This document shows, piece by piece, positions 26,367 through 38,471 of a stretch of 64,000 nt of DNA. A program made the translations under genes and the position numbers. The notes beneath the pieces are model-generated. The model saw only the letters and a program-made list of their open reading frames with translations. It had not been told where the DNA came from and made no database searches. The DNA comes from Silurus meridionalis (taxonomy: Eukaryota; Chordata; Actinopteri; Siluriformes; Siluridae). The DNA lies in NCBI RefSeq assembly GCF_014805685.1, contig NC_060899.1, positions 6,807,790-6,871,789 of the forward strand, written 5' to 3'. Position 1 is the first letter of the stretch; every line of letters begins with the position of its first letter.

Positions 26367-27013
26367 GCAGGATTCAAACCCTGATCCTCACCATCAAGTC
26401 AAGTCAAGTCAAGAGTTTTTTTTTTGTCATTTCTACTATACACAGTGGTACACAGTACACATTAAAAACGAGACAAATTTCCCTTCGGAACCCTGAAACT
26501 ACACTAAACAACAACAAGCTACATAAAGTGCATCAAGTGCAACCTAGTGCAAACAGTGCAGACAAAAAACAATACAGACAGACAGTGCAGACAGAAAACG
26601 CAAGTCAACACAAGACAAGACACAAAACCTGAGATAGCACCAATCTAGTAAACCTACTGTATACTCTGAATATACAGTAGTGTATTAGGAGAACTGTAAA
26701 AACTATACCCGGGAGTGAATATAAACAGACACAATGTAGTGCAAAAAACAGCAGCAGTCAAGAGGTGCAAAAGACAGCATGTAAACAGTATAGTATAATA
26801 AAAGTATAGTGTAATAAGAAACAGTAAAGGTGCAAAAAACAGCATATAAATGGTAAAATAGAGTCAAAGGTGCAAAAAACAGCATGTAAACAGGTAGAGT
26901 ATAAATAATAATAAATAAATGATGGTGGAATGGGCTGAGATGAGTAATGAGTGTGTGTCGAGTGTTAAGTCTAGGACTTCAGTAAGGCACCAGCCTTAAC
27001 CCCCCTAACCATG
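26367..27013 (-). repeat. tRNA-like module 11, split by a LINE
   Basis: The B-box half (26367-26394, GCAGGATTCAAACCCTGA) and the A-box half (about 26978-27013, CCAGCCTTAACCCCCCTAAC) are separated by a 0.58-kb LINE 3' end. Put side by side, the two halves match the layout of the neighbouring modules. Confidence 0.6.
26395..26973 (-). mobile_element. LINE (CR1/L2 group) 3' end, short copy
   Basis: It starts with the same (AAGTC)n tail and 3' UTR sequence as the copy at 22808 (TTTCTACTATACACAG, AAGTGCATCAAGTGCAACC). It is strongly 5'-truncated and has no reverse transcriptase. Confidence 0.88.
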
Positions 27014-27059
27014 GAAGAGATCAAACTGGGAAGCATGTTTAGATGAGGCACAAGCCTTA

Positions 27060-27438
27060 AACCACTGAGCGACCACTGCTGAAAAGCATGTGTGCTTTTT
27101 GGAGGGTTCATACTTTGTTTCATGCCAGCGCAGTAAGAAAGAAGGCATGTAGGACTGGCTTTGAAACCTTATCACCAGCGTGGACTATATTAAGGAACAT
27201 GTTCAGGCACAAGCCTTAACCCACTGAGCTACCACAGAAGTGCTTTTTTTTGGTGGAGTTATCTTTCATTAAAAACCAGGAAATCAAGAAATTAATTCAA
27301 CACAGAAAGGACAGAATTTAAATGTTTTCAGAGCGGACAAGGTCCAGAAGTTTTATTTACCAACACAGCAACCAGCTCGACCAGGAATCAAACTCTTAAA
27401 CTCATCCTCGTGGAGACCCTGACATTAACCCACTAGGC
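27060..27438. repeat. Right copy of a long direct repeat
   Basis: It matches 20350-20658 along its length: GCTTTTTGGAGGGTTCATAC, TTATCACCAGCGTGGACTAT, ACTCATCCTCGTGGAGACCC. Extra sequence is inserted near 27255-27345. Its last bases are the target duplication of the hAT element that follows. Confidence 0.75.
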
Positions 27439-27685
27439 CAGGGGTGTCAAACTTAAATTCACAGTGAACCAAAATTAAAACCAAACTCAATATTTATTGA
27501 AAAATTGACCGCAATTGTGCATGTTTTCCATCTCTCCAGATCTGTAATGTTGAACCTTTTCATATGGAAACAAACTTTAGTTTTGCATAAACATTGAATC
27601 TGGAACAACCAAAGTTTAATATTATAAACACATAAGAAATTTAATTCTAAATAAAACACACATCAGTGGTATTCATTTCTTACTT

Positions 27686-27734
<49 letters not shown>

Positions 27735-28500
27735 ACTTTCTAATTCATTTTTTCACAGGGCAACAACAAAACAACCAATAATAATAATTTCCTTCAATTA
27801 AAAAAAGCAATCATTCAACCATTGACAGTTCATGCCTTAGAGTAGAAAAAGTGCATAAAGTCAACATTCATTCGAGCTCAGTTTTTACACTCTGATTTAC
27901 TCTGATTGGTTGAAGTCAGATACCTGCATCTCTTCTTAGATACAAGTGCATCATGTCTGGGTTTAGGCTCTGAGCTTAGGAAATCCTCAGGATTGAGTGA
28001 AGATGTTTATCAGTGAGACTCTTGAGTGGTGTTTTGTTCATCTTCATTAAAGAGAACAGTTACACACAGAGATATGTGCTGGTGAACATGGAGAGGGTTT
28101 GAGCAGCTTGGGCACGGAGTTGGAGCAGTGTGTCGGGATAAACATGGAAACTGTGCAGCACACACAGGGTCGTTCTTTGACTTGAGCGTGTCTCTACACT
28201 GGAGTTCAATCAGCTCCATTTGGAGGTTGGTTAATGCGCTTTCCACGTCAACCACAAACGGATTACTGAGCAGTTCAAATCTGCATTTCTGGAATTCAAA
28301 GTCGGTAAATCTCCGGGTAAATTCAGCGCTGAGTAGGCGGAGTTTTTCAGCGGTCTCGACTGACGCGCCCGCGCACTAACAAAGCATTCTGGGATTTGTA
28401 GTATTAGCGGTGTATGCGCTATATACTGGCAGGCCAGCTCTAATACACACTTGATATGATCTCGCGGGCCAAAAATAATTACCTAAGTTTGACACCCCTG
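27439..28500 (-). mobile_element. hAT element (GTF2IRD2/Charlie-like), deleted
   Basis: It begins CAGGGGTGTCAAACT and ends AGTTTGACACCCCTG, perfect inverted ends. It is flanked by a perfect 8-bp duplication CACTAGGC (27431-27438 and 28501-28508). It is 1062 bp long and contains a CT microsatellite at 27688-27733. Confidence 0.94.
28010..28255 (-). pseudogene. hAT transposase fragment
   Basis: The frame includes VDVESALTNLQMELIELQC, a motif found in the C-terminal half of GTF2IRD2-type hAT transposases. Everything needed for catalysis is missing. Confidence 0.75.
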
Positions 28501-28511
28501 CACTAGGCTAT

Positions 28512-28534
28512 CACATCCATCCATCTATCCATCC

Positions 28535-28630
<96 letters not shown>

Positions 28631-28657
28631 CTATCTATCTATCTATCTATCTATCTA
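28512..28657. repeat. (ATCT)n microsatellite
   Basis: About 145 bp of tetranucleotide repeat just inside the right arm of the composite element. Confidence 0.95.
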
Positions 28658-28860
28658 ATATGATGTGAGGTCCAGTTAACAGCTAAAACAGGTAGCAGTA
28701 ATAACTCATTTTTACTTAAGTACATGTCAGAGCCAAAACTTCTTTACTTTCACTTGAGTAAAAAAGTATAATCAGTACTTCAACTTTTACCAGAGTATTT
28801 TAAATCTGTACTTCTACTTAAGTAAAGGATGTGTGTACTTTTGCCACCTCTGGCTGCTAG

Positions 28861-29966
28861 TCATCTTTTCTCCCTGTTTATCAACTTGGTTGTGAATCTG
28901 TATTACAAAATCTTTTGTGTCCTGCAAAGGATGATCTTTATCTGAGAAGTTTGTTTTATATTAATAGCTTTAGAAATGTTTGTTTTTACTCAAGCGATTT
29001 AGGCTTGAAAATGGATATATATTTATTTATTTATTTTTATTTATTTATTTTTTTCAAATAATTTCCTTGTTTACATTTCATCTGAAGTTTGTTTCCTTTT
29101 TACAATTCATTTCAGGAGGGGAAAAAAAAACTTTTAAAAATCATAAACTACTGTACAGTAATCAGTTAACTTTTCTCAAAAGAAGACTTTTCTGTAGTTT
29201 TGCAGAAAATGTCAAAATATTGTTTTGAATACTGTAGTGCACTTTTTCCAGCCAGTAACAAGTCATCTCTTTCTGCATCTGGCCACAGGTGGTATGCAGC
29301 TATTTATAGATTTGCAAACCAAAAATTCTGCTTACTCTGATAAGGGATGTTCGACTGCTGAAGCCATTTTCCGTTGACTCTCATATCTACGTTGAAGCAG
29401 TCAGCACTTATCTTTTTTTTTTTTTTTTAACGTGATTTCTGTGGGATTTTACTGTACAGACTAAATAACAGTGGTATGTAGACCACAACACAATATATGT
29501 GTGAATTTGGTGCCACAACATATGGACACTTTTCATATTTAACACATTAAAATTTTCCTGTTTAAAATCGAATTTGTTTCATAACATAACACAATATTGT
29601 TTTAACTGCTTTGGAAGAAAACAACTGGGAAAGATCTCTAATAAAGTCACCCACCAAACACACATCTGTAAGAACTCAAAAGAAATGAGAAGGAGAAGAA
29701 CGTGTAAAGACCGGATGCCTTAAAATCCATTATAAATTAAGGCAAGAGATGTTTTTTATGGGATTCAGGTATAAGGTAGAAAAAACTTTAATTTACTCAT
29801 ATTTATCTTATATTTCGTATTTTGATTAGATTATTAAACCTATTATAGAGTATATATAACATTTATTTTTTAAACTTGAATTGTGTGTCTTGTTTTCTTT
29901 AGAAATGTATGCTTACAAATAGTACAATTATATGAACAACAATGGAATTAATAAAAGAATAAATAC
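28861..29966. other. Spacer, no recognised feature
   Basis: AT-rich sequence with (ATTT)n-like and poly(T) stretches near 29020-29050 and 29411-29428. I see nothing coding. Confidence 0.6.
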
Positions 29967-30329
29967 ACTTCATGGACAGCAGTATTGGAGTATCCGACCT
30001 TTTCATGTGGCAGAATTCAATTTTCTTTTCATTTGTACTGGGAGACCTCAACCTGTTCCAGCATGACAATGCCCCCATGCATAAAGTGAGCACTGTAGTT
30101 TACATGGAATAAAGTGGAAGATCTTGAGAGTCCTGCTAATGAGCCCTGCCCTGAACCATACTGAACACCTTTGATATAAATTGGAATGCTGACTGCATTC
30201 CATAATAACCTGGCCTCTTCCCAGATGAGTGGAGGTTCTTATAACAGCAAATGGGGACTTAATGGAATGGGATAATCAAAAAGCACAAATGACTCTCATG
30301 ATCAGGTGTCCACAAATTCTTGTCCATTC
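29967..30329 (+). mobile_element. Tc1-like deletion derivative
   Basis: It starts CACTTCATGGACAGCAGTAT and ends AGGTGTCCACAAATTCTTGTCC, roughly inverted ends. Inside is the decayed transposase block LFQHDNAPMHK. The same family occurs at 38100-38414, 47618-47966 and 55818-56090. Confidence 0.8.
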
Positions 30330-30689
30330 AAGCATAATTAAGAAAATATATTGGTGACATTATATTATGATCATAACAAAGGGCAAAAAGTGCCCTTCCA
30401 TTTTGTTATGATTATGTGTGCACCAAATCCAAAATATCTTACAAATCGCCAATCATATACTTTTTATATGCTTTACATTTAATCGTTTTCACATTTTTAA
30501 GGATTTTGGCCAAAACCATGCAACAAATTAGCATCTGACTTTATAATCATATCATATACAACCATCAATCATAAGATTGACATTATAATATTTTGACTGG
30601 TGACGTGATTAACACTGATTATCTCTTCATCATGGCACCTGTTAGTATGTGGGGTATATTAGGCAACAAGAGAACATTTTGTCCTCAAA

Positions 30690-30955
30690 GTTGATGTGTT
30701 AGAAGCAGAAAAAATGGACAGGAGTAAGGATTTGAGTGAGTTTGACAAGGGCCAAACTGTGATAGTTACATTACTGGGTCAGGGCATCTCCATAACTGCA
30801 GCTCTTGTGGGTTGTTCCTGGTGTGCAGTGATCAGTATCTATCAAAAGTGCTCCAATGAAGGAACAGTAATAGTTAATGCTCGACGGGTCAGGACTGTTT
30901 TGGCAGAAAAAGAGGACCAACACAATATTAGGTAAATGGTCATAATGTTATGCCT
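30690..30955 (+). mobile_element. Tc1-like fragment with internal deletion
   Basis: An N-terminal transposase region ([30 protein letters not shown]) is joined directly to the C-terminal VRTVLAEK. A related minus-strand copy is at 42195-42490. Confidence 0.8.
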
Positions 30956-33900
30956 GGTATATATTACAATATTTAATCGTACTACCTCGTACTTTCCTCC
31001 ATAACATAAAGTTGATGTGTTGTATTTGTTACGCAACTTTGCACCAAACTTACATTTCAGCAATTTGCTCTCTGAGAGGATCACAGTTTAAGAAGAAATC
31101 ATAAGTTAAATCATAAACACATTCATTTTGCAATGTGTTTAAGCTATAGTGTATTACTGAGATCTGTTACAAAGAAACAGTTGTTTTATTATGCATGTAT
31201 TTCAAATATAAAATACATTTTGTCATTTATATTTAAAAGGGTTAATGAAAATTGCTTCATATTTTGTATCAAAATACTCATTTTGTATTTTTGTTGTTTT
31301 AAAATATTGTAAAATACATTGTAAGAAGTCTACATGATGACATTATAAAAATGCAGCCTCTGATTGGTGCCTACTCAGTATTTTATCCAAACTTGAGATC
31401 AGAACGGAAAATTGATTCATATGGAAAAAGGTGATGGAGATAAGAAACATACAGGCTGCCAGCTTTCAAATATGTATCCAATGATTGATAAATAAATATT
31501 TGATTGCTGAATATTGTACCGTAAATGAAGTAGCTAATTAATAGGATCGTGATTTTGCATCCCATTGCATGAATGATTGCCTGACACATAATATATTATC
31601 ATATCTATGATTAACAATCAAATTACTAATTAGTTAGAAACTAGTGGCTATGAATACAGGTGCCTTTAGTGACAGGATACACTTATAAGTAATTCGCAAA
31701 CTTGTTAAACATTAAACTGTTGGTTACTTTAAATCTAGCCTTCATCTGGGAGATCACAGAGATTATGTATGTGAATATTTGATCTGTTAACTGGTTGCAT
31801 TTGTCTGATTTATTGCATGAATGCCAGAGAAAAGCAGTTGCTATTAAACATTGTTTACTTAATCAACTGAGTGAAGGAAAAGATCAAATAGGCCAATGGA
31901 TGGAAAATTGTAAAGAAATTTCATGCTCCCTAAAGTATTTTTTTTAAGTATTTTTAAAATACAAAAAATTAATTTTTTTAGTTTATTTTGATACACTTAA
32001 AGTTAAGGTATTTGGTATTTAATTTTAAACTACGTTTTGATGTATCTTTGCTTAACCCTGACTATAATTACTGATACTGATTTTTTTCATTCTGTAAATG
32101 TGAGTGTATATATTTTTCTGTGCATCAGTTCACAGGAAACTGCTGCTAGTGCATGTTGTGGGTTTGTGTGTGTGCATGTGTGTGTGTGTGTGTGTTATGC
32201 ATAAAACCTCAGTGTGCCTCAGTGTGTTTTTCATATCTGTGAAACACAGCAGGATTGCCAGTTTCTTAGAGCACATGCATCTTGCTACTGCAGGATTCAT
32301 CAAACGCTGCCTTCATTCGAGGCCTGAATTTAAAGTCACCTTGTGTCTCTAACTTCACACTTGTCTACCAGTCTGACTTACCACATCATCTACAGGGGCA
32401 GGAGTGAGTTGTTTTTAAGACTTTTTTTGATGTTTTTGTAAAACTCGATCATAAACCAGTCAAAAGGCGCTGCCACTGAGGAGAAACAACAGGCATCACT
32501 AACTTGGCAGAGAAATGAGGTGAGTTTAATCTTAAAGCACTGATCAGGTTTTCTTTGAAAAGCACTAATGTTAAAGAACATGAATGGCTAGTTGAGAGTG
32601 AAACGAAGGTGTAAAATAAGGCGAAAAAAATATTATTCAACTGGGGTTTGGTGGTGAAATGGTGCTTTTAAAAACAAAACTTTGTTTTTATGTTGTTTTA
32701 AAGAGCTTGTCTGTTGATTTTTAAGAATGCATGCTCATGAGGTCCTGTGCCAGAATGTGCTTACAAATTAATAGACTGCTGTTTTACCTAATTATTAGGT
32801 AAAATAATTAGTACTAATTTTAATAAATGTCAGAAAGTTGCATATAGACTTTTTTTAATTGTAAACACCATAACATTGTGTCATTTTTTATAAGAATCTT
32901 TATACATGTGTCAAATCTTCTTTGTTTGATTTATGTTTATGATTTATGTTCCTGGAGAAATAAGTATTTAGAGATACTGTTTTTATTTTTATTTTTTTAT
33001 CGCATACTAGTGTCTCATACTAACTCCAATAAGGCTTTAGATTTTATTATACAGTTCAGATTTCTTAGCTATACAGTGTACATAAGTATAAGGAGTCATT
33101 TCGATTGGAAACTTCGGATAAGGGCTTATCTCATATGCTGTGGATGGAAATGGAAATGAAAGTAGAGCAGAGTAATGTTGGTCAGTGCTGCTTGAATTAT
33201 TTCAATCTCTGTCTTGGACTGAGAGACTCTGATGACCCAGTGATACCATCTTTCTGACAGGTGGTGATTCACTCATCTGTTCTGCAGCAGTTCTTTATTC
33301 TGCATTAGAAGTGTGCTACTGAATATAATTCCATGTGTCATTATCATCAGCACAGCATGAATTAGCAGTCAGAGGAGAATCAGCAGAAATTCTGTGCATT
33401 GTCCTTCTAAATGAAGGCATCGTTTATCAATATAGGATGTTCCAATATGCCTTTTCTAGCGTATGCATATGTGTGTATGCTGTTGTAGTGTTCAACTGCG
33501 GGACATCGTGAAGTAGCTTTGTAGAAATAAATAGATTGTGAATATAAATAAGTCCCTAATGAGCAGACCAGATGTAAATAAATGAATAAATAAATAAATC
33601 TTTCTTTCTTTTTTTTTTTATTTGTTCACCTGCACTGATGGAACGCTATTTTGCGTAACCTCCAAAAGTGCTTGCAGGAGCTATCAGCGGCTCTGGGAAA
33701 CATGTCAGCAACATCATTGTGGCTTTATTCATTCTAATCCCTCATCAATAACCATGTCTGGAAAAAAAAAAAAAAAAAAAAAACGTCATGCAGCCTAATT
33801 GCACTGTTACGAAATATTCACATGAAAGCCTTGTTTATGGCGCTGACGCATGTAAAACCTCTCGTTTATCTAAATTTTTTTGGTGCATTGGTGTCGTTGC

Positions 33901-34166
33901 AGATAATAGGTCAGACGTAAGCGTTGTACTCTTTCTATTTTTAGACCGGACTTGCCATAGTTAACAAAGATGTGTTTGTGATATTGAAACTGTGGTTGGA
34001 AAATGTTGGTCAAAGTGAAAAGGCAGTTTTAGAGGCTCCTTCCTCCAATTCTTCAGAATAACTGACAATCGTTTTTTGAAACAGTTTGGAAAGCTGATTT
34101 GAGATTTTACCACATGCCTTCGTGGTACTTTTACCAATGTGCTATCTCTGTATTTCTGTTCTATTC
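30956..34166. other. Intergenic spacer upstream of sla2
   Basis: It holds a GT run near 32163-32194, (AAAT)n near 33581-33600 and a run of about 20 A near 33764. A non-coding first exon and the sla2 promoter are expected somewhere here, but I cannot identify them. Confidence 0.55.
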
Positions 34167-34196
34167 TAGTCTGCAGTTCTGTTGATCAGGAGCATA

Positions 34197-35843
34197 ATGG
34201 GCAGCAGGCCAAGCAAAGGGAGAAGAAGCAGCATCCCTCACGCATCTCGACTCGATTCGGATGAGCTCGCTGAGCACCACACCATGGGTGAGCATTAGCC
34301 TGCCAATACACCTCACCTCCTAAACAAAATATGGTTTTATTGAAGTTCTAACTGGACCAACGTGAAAATGTTTTGGACGCATGACTGGAAGGAAAATCAG
34401 TGATGATGCTGAAATGCTGTACATATGATCACTGATCTCTGATCGCAGCTCAGTAATGTGTATGTGTTTGACAGCAGGAAGAAATACAAAGGATTGTTTG
34501 AGCTTAAGAAATGCAGTGATGTGGTCAGGTGATGGCAGTTTGCTGCTTCGTTTAATCTTTCTTTTTTTTTTGTCTGTTTTCAGATAGTAGGTATGCCCTG
34601 GTTTCTCTGTTTAACTACCCATCAGGAGTTCCATCAGACGCTCAGATCAGATTTGGGGAGAGACTCAACATGCTTTCTGAGTAAGTGTGTGTCTCTTACA
34701 TTTAGTGTATACAAAAGGTCCTGAAATGGGATGAAATGTTTCTGTCCCTGGGTGCAGAAATAGATTTATTTATTTATTTGTATTTTTTTAACCATAGTCC
34801 TTTACCATCTCTGAGTCTGTTTTCAAAAACTTTTCATTTCTGCATCAGAGTATACTCAGAATTTGGCATGTGACACAGCATGAGTGTTTTTTTACGTCTC
34901 TGAGGGAAAAGTATAAGCATCGGGGACTATATTAAGGATTGTCTTAAGTGTGTTTTAAAACACCAGAGAAGCTCACACACACAGTGTGATGTACAGTATG
35001 AGTTCCTTTTTGAGATGCTTGAAAAACAAAAAACTAATGAAGCAACAGTGAATGCGATCAATAAAAAGAAAATCAATAACAAAATAAAACGAATATGTCA
35101 TAACTGGTGAAATAACTAGAGTCTCATATCTGTATGTGTGTGTGTATTACAGTGAAGGCGAGTGGTGGAAAGTGAGCTCTTCAGCTACAGGAGTGGTGAG
35201 CTACATCCCCAGCAACTACACGTGTAAAGTGTTTAACAGGTACAGTATGGACGTTTGACCTGCTGTTTACTATTTTATAGCCATTGTAATGTTTTAATGG
35301 AATCCCGGGCACATTACTGTACTGATGTGGGCTGCAGTTTTACAATTGAGTCATGGGTGATGTCATGTAAATGATGTGAGGGTCTTCCACAGAGGGGGCT
35401 TTAGTCACTTTCCAATGAGGGGTTTTAGTTTACTTCATTTAGAACATGTATGAAGTGTTTTCATAAAAAGGGGGGTAAAACGTGTGTGCGGGTTAGAGGT
35501 CACAGCTGTGTACAGTACGTAGAACTCTTTCCACATGTGTACAGTTCTCTCCATTGCAGCACTGATCATCTGCGTGGTGTTTATCTTTCTCTCCCTCCAC
35601 CTCGTTTTCTTCCTTGTCGTTGTATTCATTCTCGGTTTCTGTCACCCGGCCTTTTGTTATCCCGTGTGTTCTTTCACACTTTACCTCTGCAGTGCCCCAC
35701 TTTGTCTCTTACATCCGTTTTGTTGAGAAGGGGTTTTTAGCTGTTAGTTGTTATTGTCAGTATTCAGCTACCCTGAGTTCTAATAAGGTACCTAAGGTAC
35801 TTTGCTTTATAAGGTACTTTATATTCTGGCTTTATAACTGTGT

Positions 35844-35912
<69 letters not shown>

Positions 35913-36026
35913 TGCAGGTGGCAGTTTGTAGGTCTCAGTAAACAGAAGGCAGAAGAGCTGCTTCTCAGCCCTCAGAATCATCCTGGATCTTTTCTCATTA
36001 GAGAGAGCCAGAGCATACCTGGTGGG

Positions 36027-36111
<85 letters not shown>

Positions 36112-36180
36112 ATTTTACATTTACCCAGTATACAGTATATGCATTCCTGTGTAATGTGATATCAGTTATAACAGATCTGT

Positions 36181-36219
<39 letters not shown>

Positions 36220-37299
36220 TTTTTCCTCCATCTGTCACTCTGCAGGTGCTCACTCGCTCTCAGTGCGGTTCGAGCGTCAGTCCATCAAACACTACCGTAT
36301 ACGAAGCATAGAGAACGGCTGGCACTTCATCTCCCCCAGACTCACTTTCCCTACGCTCACTCACCTCGTCGAGCACTATTCTGGTAAACAAACAAACAAA
36401 CAAACAAACAAACGCACGCACGCACACACACACACACTGATACTACTATTTCAGTCCATTAATTCCATGGACATATTTGATGAGGGGCAATGAATACTAG
36501 ATTTGTATAAACCTCATCTTAATCTTTTTTTTATTTTTTTTTATTAAAGCTGCGTGGTTGTTTTTCTTTTTCTTTTTTTAAGTTTCCTTCTGAGAAATGT
36601 TTCCATAAAGTCTAAACTAGCAAATATTCCTATTTCCCACACACACACACACTCTCTCTCTCTCTCTCTCTCTCTCTTTCACACACACCCACACACTAAT
36701 TAATTTGGATATATATACACATAGGTATTTATTGTGGATGATTTTCAATAAAAAAGTCTTGTCATTTAAACCTATTGGGTGTTTTATAAGGACGTAAAAC
36801 AAAAAAGAAACACACGCTGATTTTTAGGGGAATTACAGAAGCATTGATGTGTGATTCTTATGTTGATTGTGTTTTTGTTGTGTCTGCGTGTTCCTTTCGG
36901 CTCAGAAGTGTCTGATGGCCTTTGCTGTATATTGAGAGAGCCGTGCTTCATTCAAGGCTCCAACAACGTTCCAGTTGTGAGTGGCCCGCCTCCTGTCTCA
37001 GTCAGAAAACCCACCATCAACTGGAAAGATGTCAGCAGGTGAGAGAAAACACACCCAAGTGGGAACAAAAAGAGAGAAATCTGAAGTGTTATAACTATAG
37101 AAAATGCAAAAGATGTAATTAAATCAAATTAATCCCATCTGTTACTCAATTTCTTTTTAGCTCAATGATCTTTGGGCCCCCAAAGGAAGGAGTTGAAGAG
37201 TCGTTTGTCAGCGAGGGGCTGAAGCAATCCATTAACTCCTACCTTTACATGACTGAAAATGGCGAATGTGGAGAATGTGCCGGAAACTGGGACACGTGA
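34197..37299 (+). CDS. sla2: SLA2, Src-like adaptor 2 (complete)
   Basis: Seven coding exons, 34197-34287, 34584-34680, 35153-35239, 35918-36021, 36246-36383, 36906-37038 and 37161-37299, join in consistent phase to 262 residues plus TGA; human SLA2 is about the same length. MGSRPSK at the start fits N-myristoylation (Gly2, Ser6, Lys7). The SH3 domain follows (residues about 33-88: YALVSLFNYPSG, GEWWKV, YIPSNY). Then comes the SH2 domain (about 92-185: WQFVGLSKQKAEELL, the phosphotyrosine-binding GSFLIRES, HYRIRSIENGWHFISPRLTF). The C-terminal tail has EESFVSEGLKQSINSYL, similar to the CBL-binding tail of SLA proteins. There is no kinase domain. In mammals SLA2 dampens antigen-receptor signalling by steering receptors to CBL. 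MGS-PS and the INWKDVSSS segment favour SLA2 over SLA. The start codon context is CATAATGG. Confidence 0.95.
35847..35909 (+). repeat. (GT)n microsatellite before sla2 exon 4
   Basis: A GT run of about 60 bases ends 8 bases before the 3' splice site of the exon starting 35918. There is no ordinary polypyrimidine tract between the run and the acceptor. Confidence 0.93.
36029..36111 (+). repeat. CT and CA microsatellites after sla2 exon 4
   Basis: A CT run starts about 8 bases past the donor GTGGGT of sla2 exon 4 and continues into a CA run. A second CT run at 36187-36216 precedes the next acceptor. Confidence 0.92.
36385..36437 (+). repeat. (AAAC)n and (CA)n repeat
   Basis: It starts immediately after the donor of the sla2 exon ending at 36383. 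A CA/CT cluster follows in the same intron at about 36639-36688. Confidence 0.9.
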
Positions 37300-38099
37300 C
37301 CTCACAGCACGTGTGAAAGAAAGGAGACGAGTTAAGGCCGAGACTGACGGCTAGACTTTACTGTTCCTCTGTTTCTGCTCAGACAAGCTTCCCACTGACA
37401 CACACACACACACACAGATCAGAGGAAAGGCTTGGGCACGGACAGTACAGGAGTATGGTAAAGACAAATGGTTTAGCAGAAGTGCAGAACATTTGGAAAT
37501 GAAGACACAGTAGTTTCCTGTACTCCAGACTGTATCAGTCCCTCTTTACTCATCACACTTGTTCCAGTGTGGGTGATGGAGATTTCAGCATCACAGATTT
37601 CTGTGTGGACTTTTTCCTGAGGATGTGATCAACAAACAGAGATACAGAAGTGGGAGGCTCAAAGCCACTTGTATTACGCAAACACTTCTCAAACTTTCTC
37701 AGCTTTCATGGATTAGAGAGAGTGAGTGAAAGGGCGGTGAGACCATAATGGTAGACTCAAAAGTTTTATCTTTTGCTTATAAAAAAAAAAAGTTTTTTTA
37801 TTTAACATTTACAGATCATCTGTAAATTCACTGTGTTCTTTGTACAGATTGTTGATTGTCCCAACACTGCAGTCACGTGTTATTTAATGCTGCTTAAAGA
37901 AAAAAGCTTCAAAAATGTGTCCTCTCTTTTTTGCTCATCTTAATATATACCTGGAAACACACACACATTTCAGTCTACTCCAGGAAATGTTTGTGTTACA
38001 GAGAAAGACAGAAAGTAAGCGAGCGAGTGTGCGTTTGTGTGCATGTGCATTGTTGTGGTAACCTATTTCCTGTGTAAGAAAGTATTCACACCTCACAGT
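37300..38099 (+). other. sla2: sla2 3' untranslated region, extent uncertain
   Basis: Non-coding sequence after the TGA stop, with a short CA run at 37398-37416. No canonical AATAAA is obvious in this stretch, so the transcript end is not fixed. Confidence 0.5.
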
Positions 38100-38414
38100 T
38101 CAGGTTAATTGTCAGTCGCCTCTGAACTTTCCACAAGAGTGTTAGTAGTTAGTAAAGTCGGGTACTGTTGTAGGGTGAGGAGACCTGGGCTGCAGCTAAG
38201 CTACTCAAGATCTTCCACTCCAATCCACATAAAACATATGTCCATGGAGCTGGCAACAGGTTTGGGTCTCCTAGTAAAAGTTAAGGGAAAAATTTCTGTT
38301 ACTGCATCTGATAACCTTGTGTACATTTGTGCGCATCTGAATTTGTGGTAACAGTTTAGGGAAAAAAAAAAAACATATGTTTGGAAGTCAGGTGTCCCAG
38401 TACTTTTGTCAACA
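38100..38414 (-). mobile_element. Tc1-like deletion derivative
   Basis: AAGATCTTCCACTCCAATCC, AACAGGTTTGGGTCTCCTAG and the right end AGGTGTCCCAGTACTTTTGT match the family at 47618, in the opposite orientation. It is decayed and has no coding frame. An AT microsatellite follows at 38431-38466. Confidence 0.72.
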
Positions 38415-38427
38415 TTGTTTGTGTGTG

Positions 38428-38466
<39 letters not shown>

Positions 38467-38471
<5 letters not shown>

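Larger units (their letters stand above)
27378..28516 (-). repeat. tRNA-like module 12, split by a hAT element
   Basis: AATCAAACTCTTAAACTCATCC and TTAACCCACTAGGC on the plus strand are interrupted after CACTAGGC and resume as CACTAGGCTATCAC at 28501. The same module is uninterrupted in the left direct repeat at 20598-20658. Confidence 0.65.

Noticed and set aside
28512..28657. CRISPR-like regular repeat
   Set aside because: It is a pure ATCT microsatellite without spacers, in a vertebrate genome.
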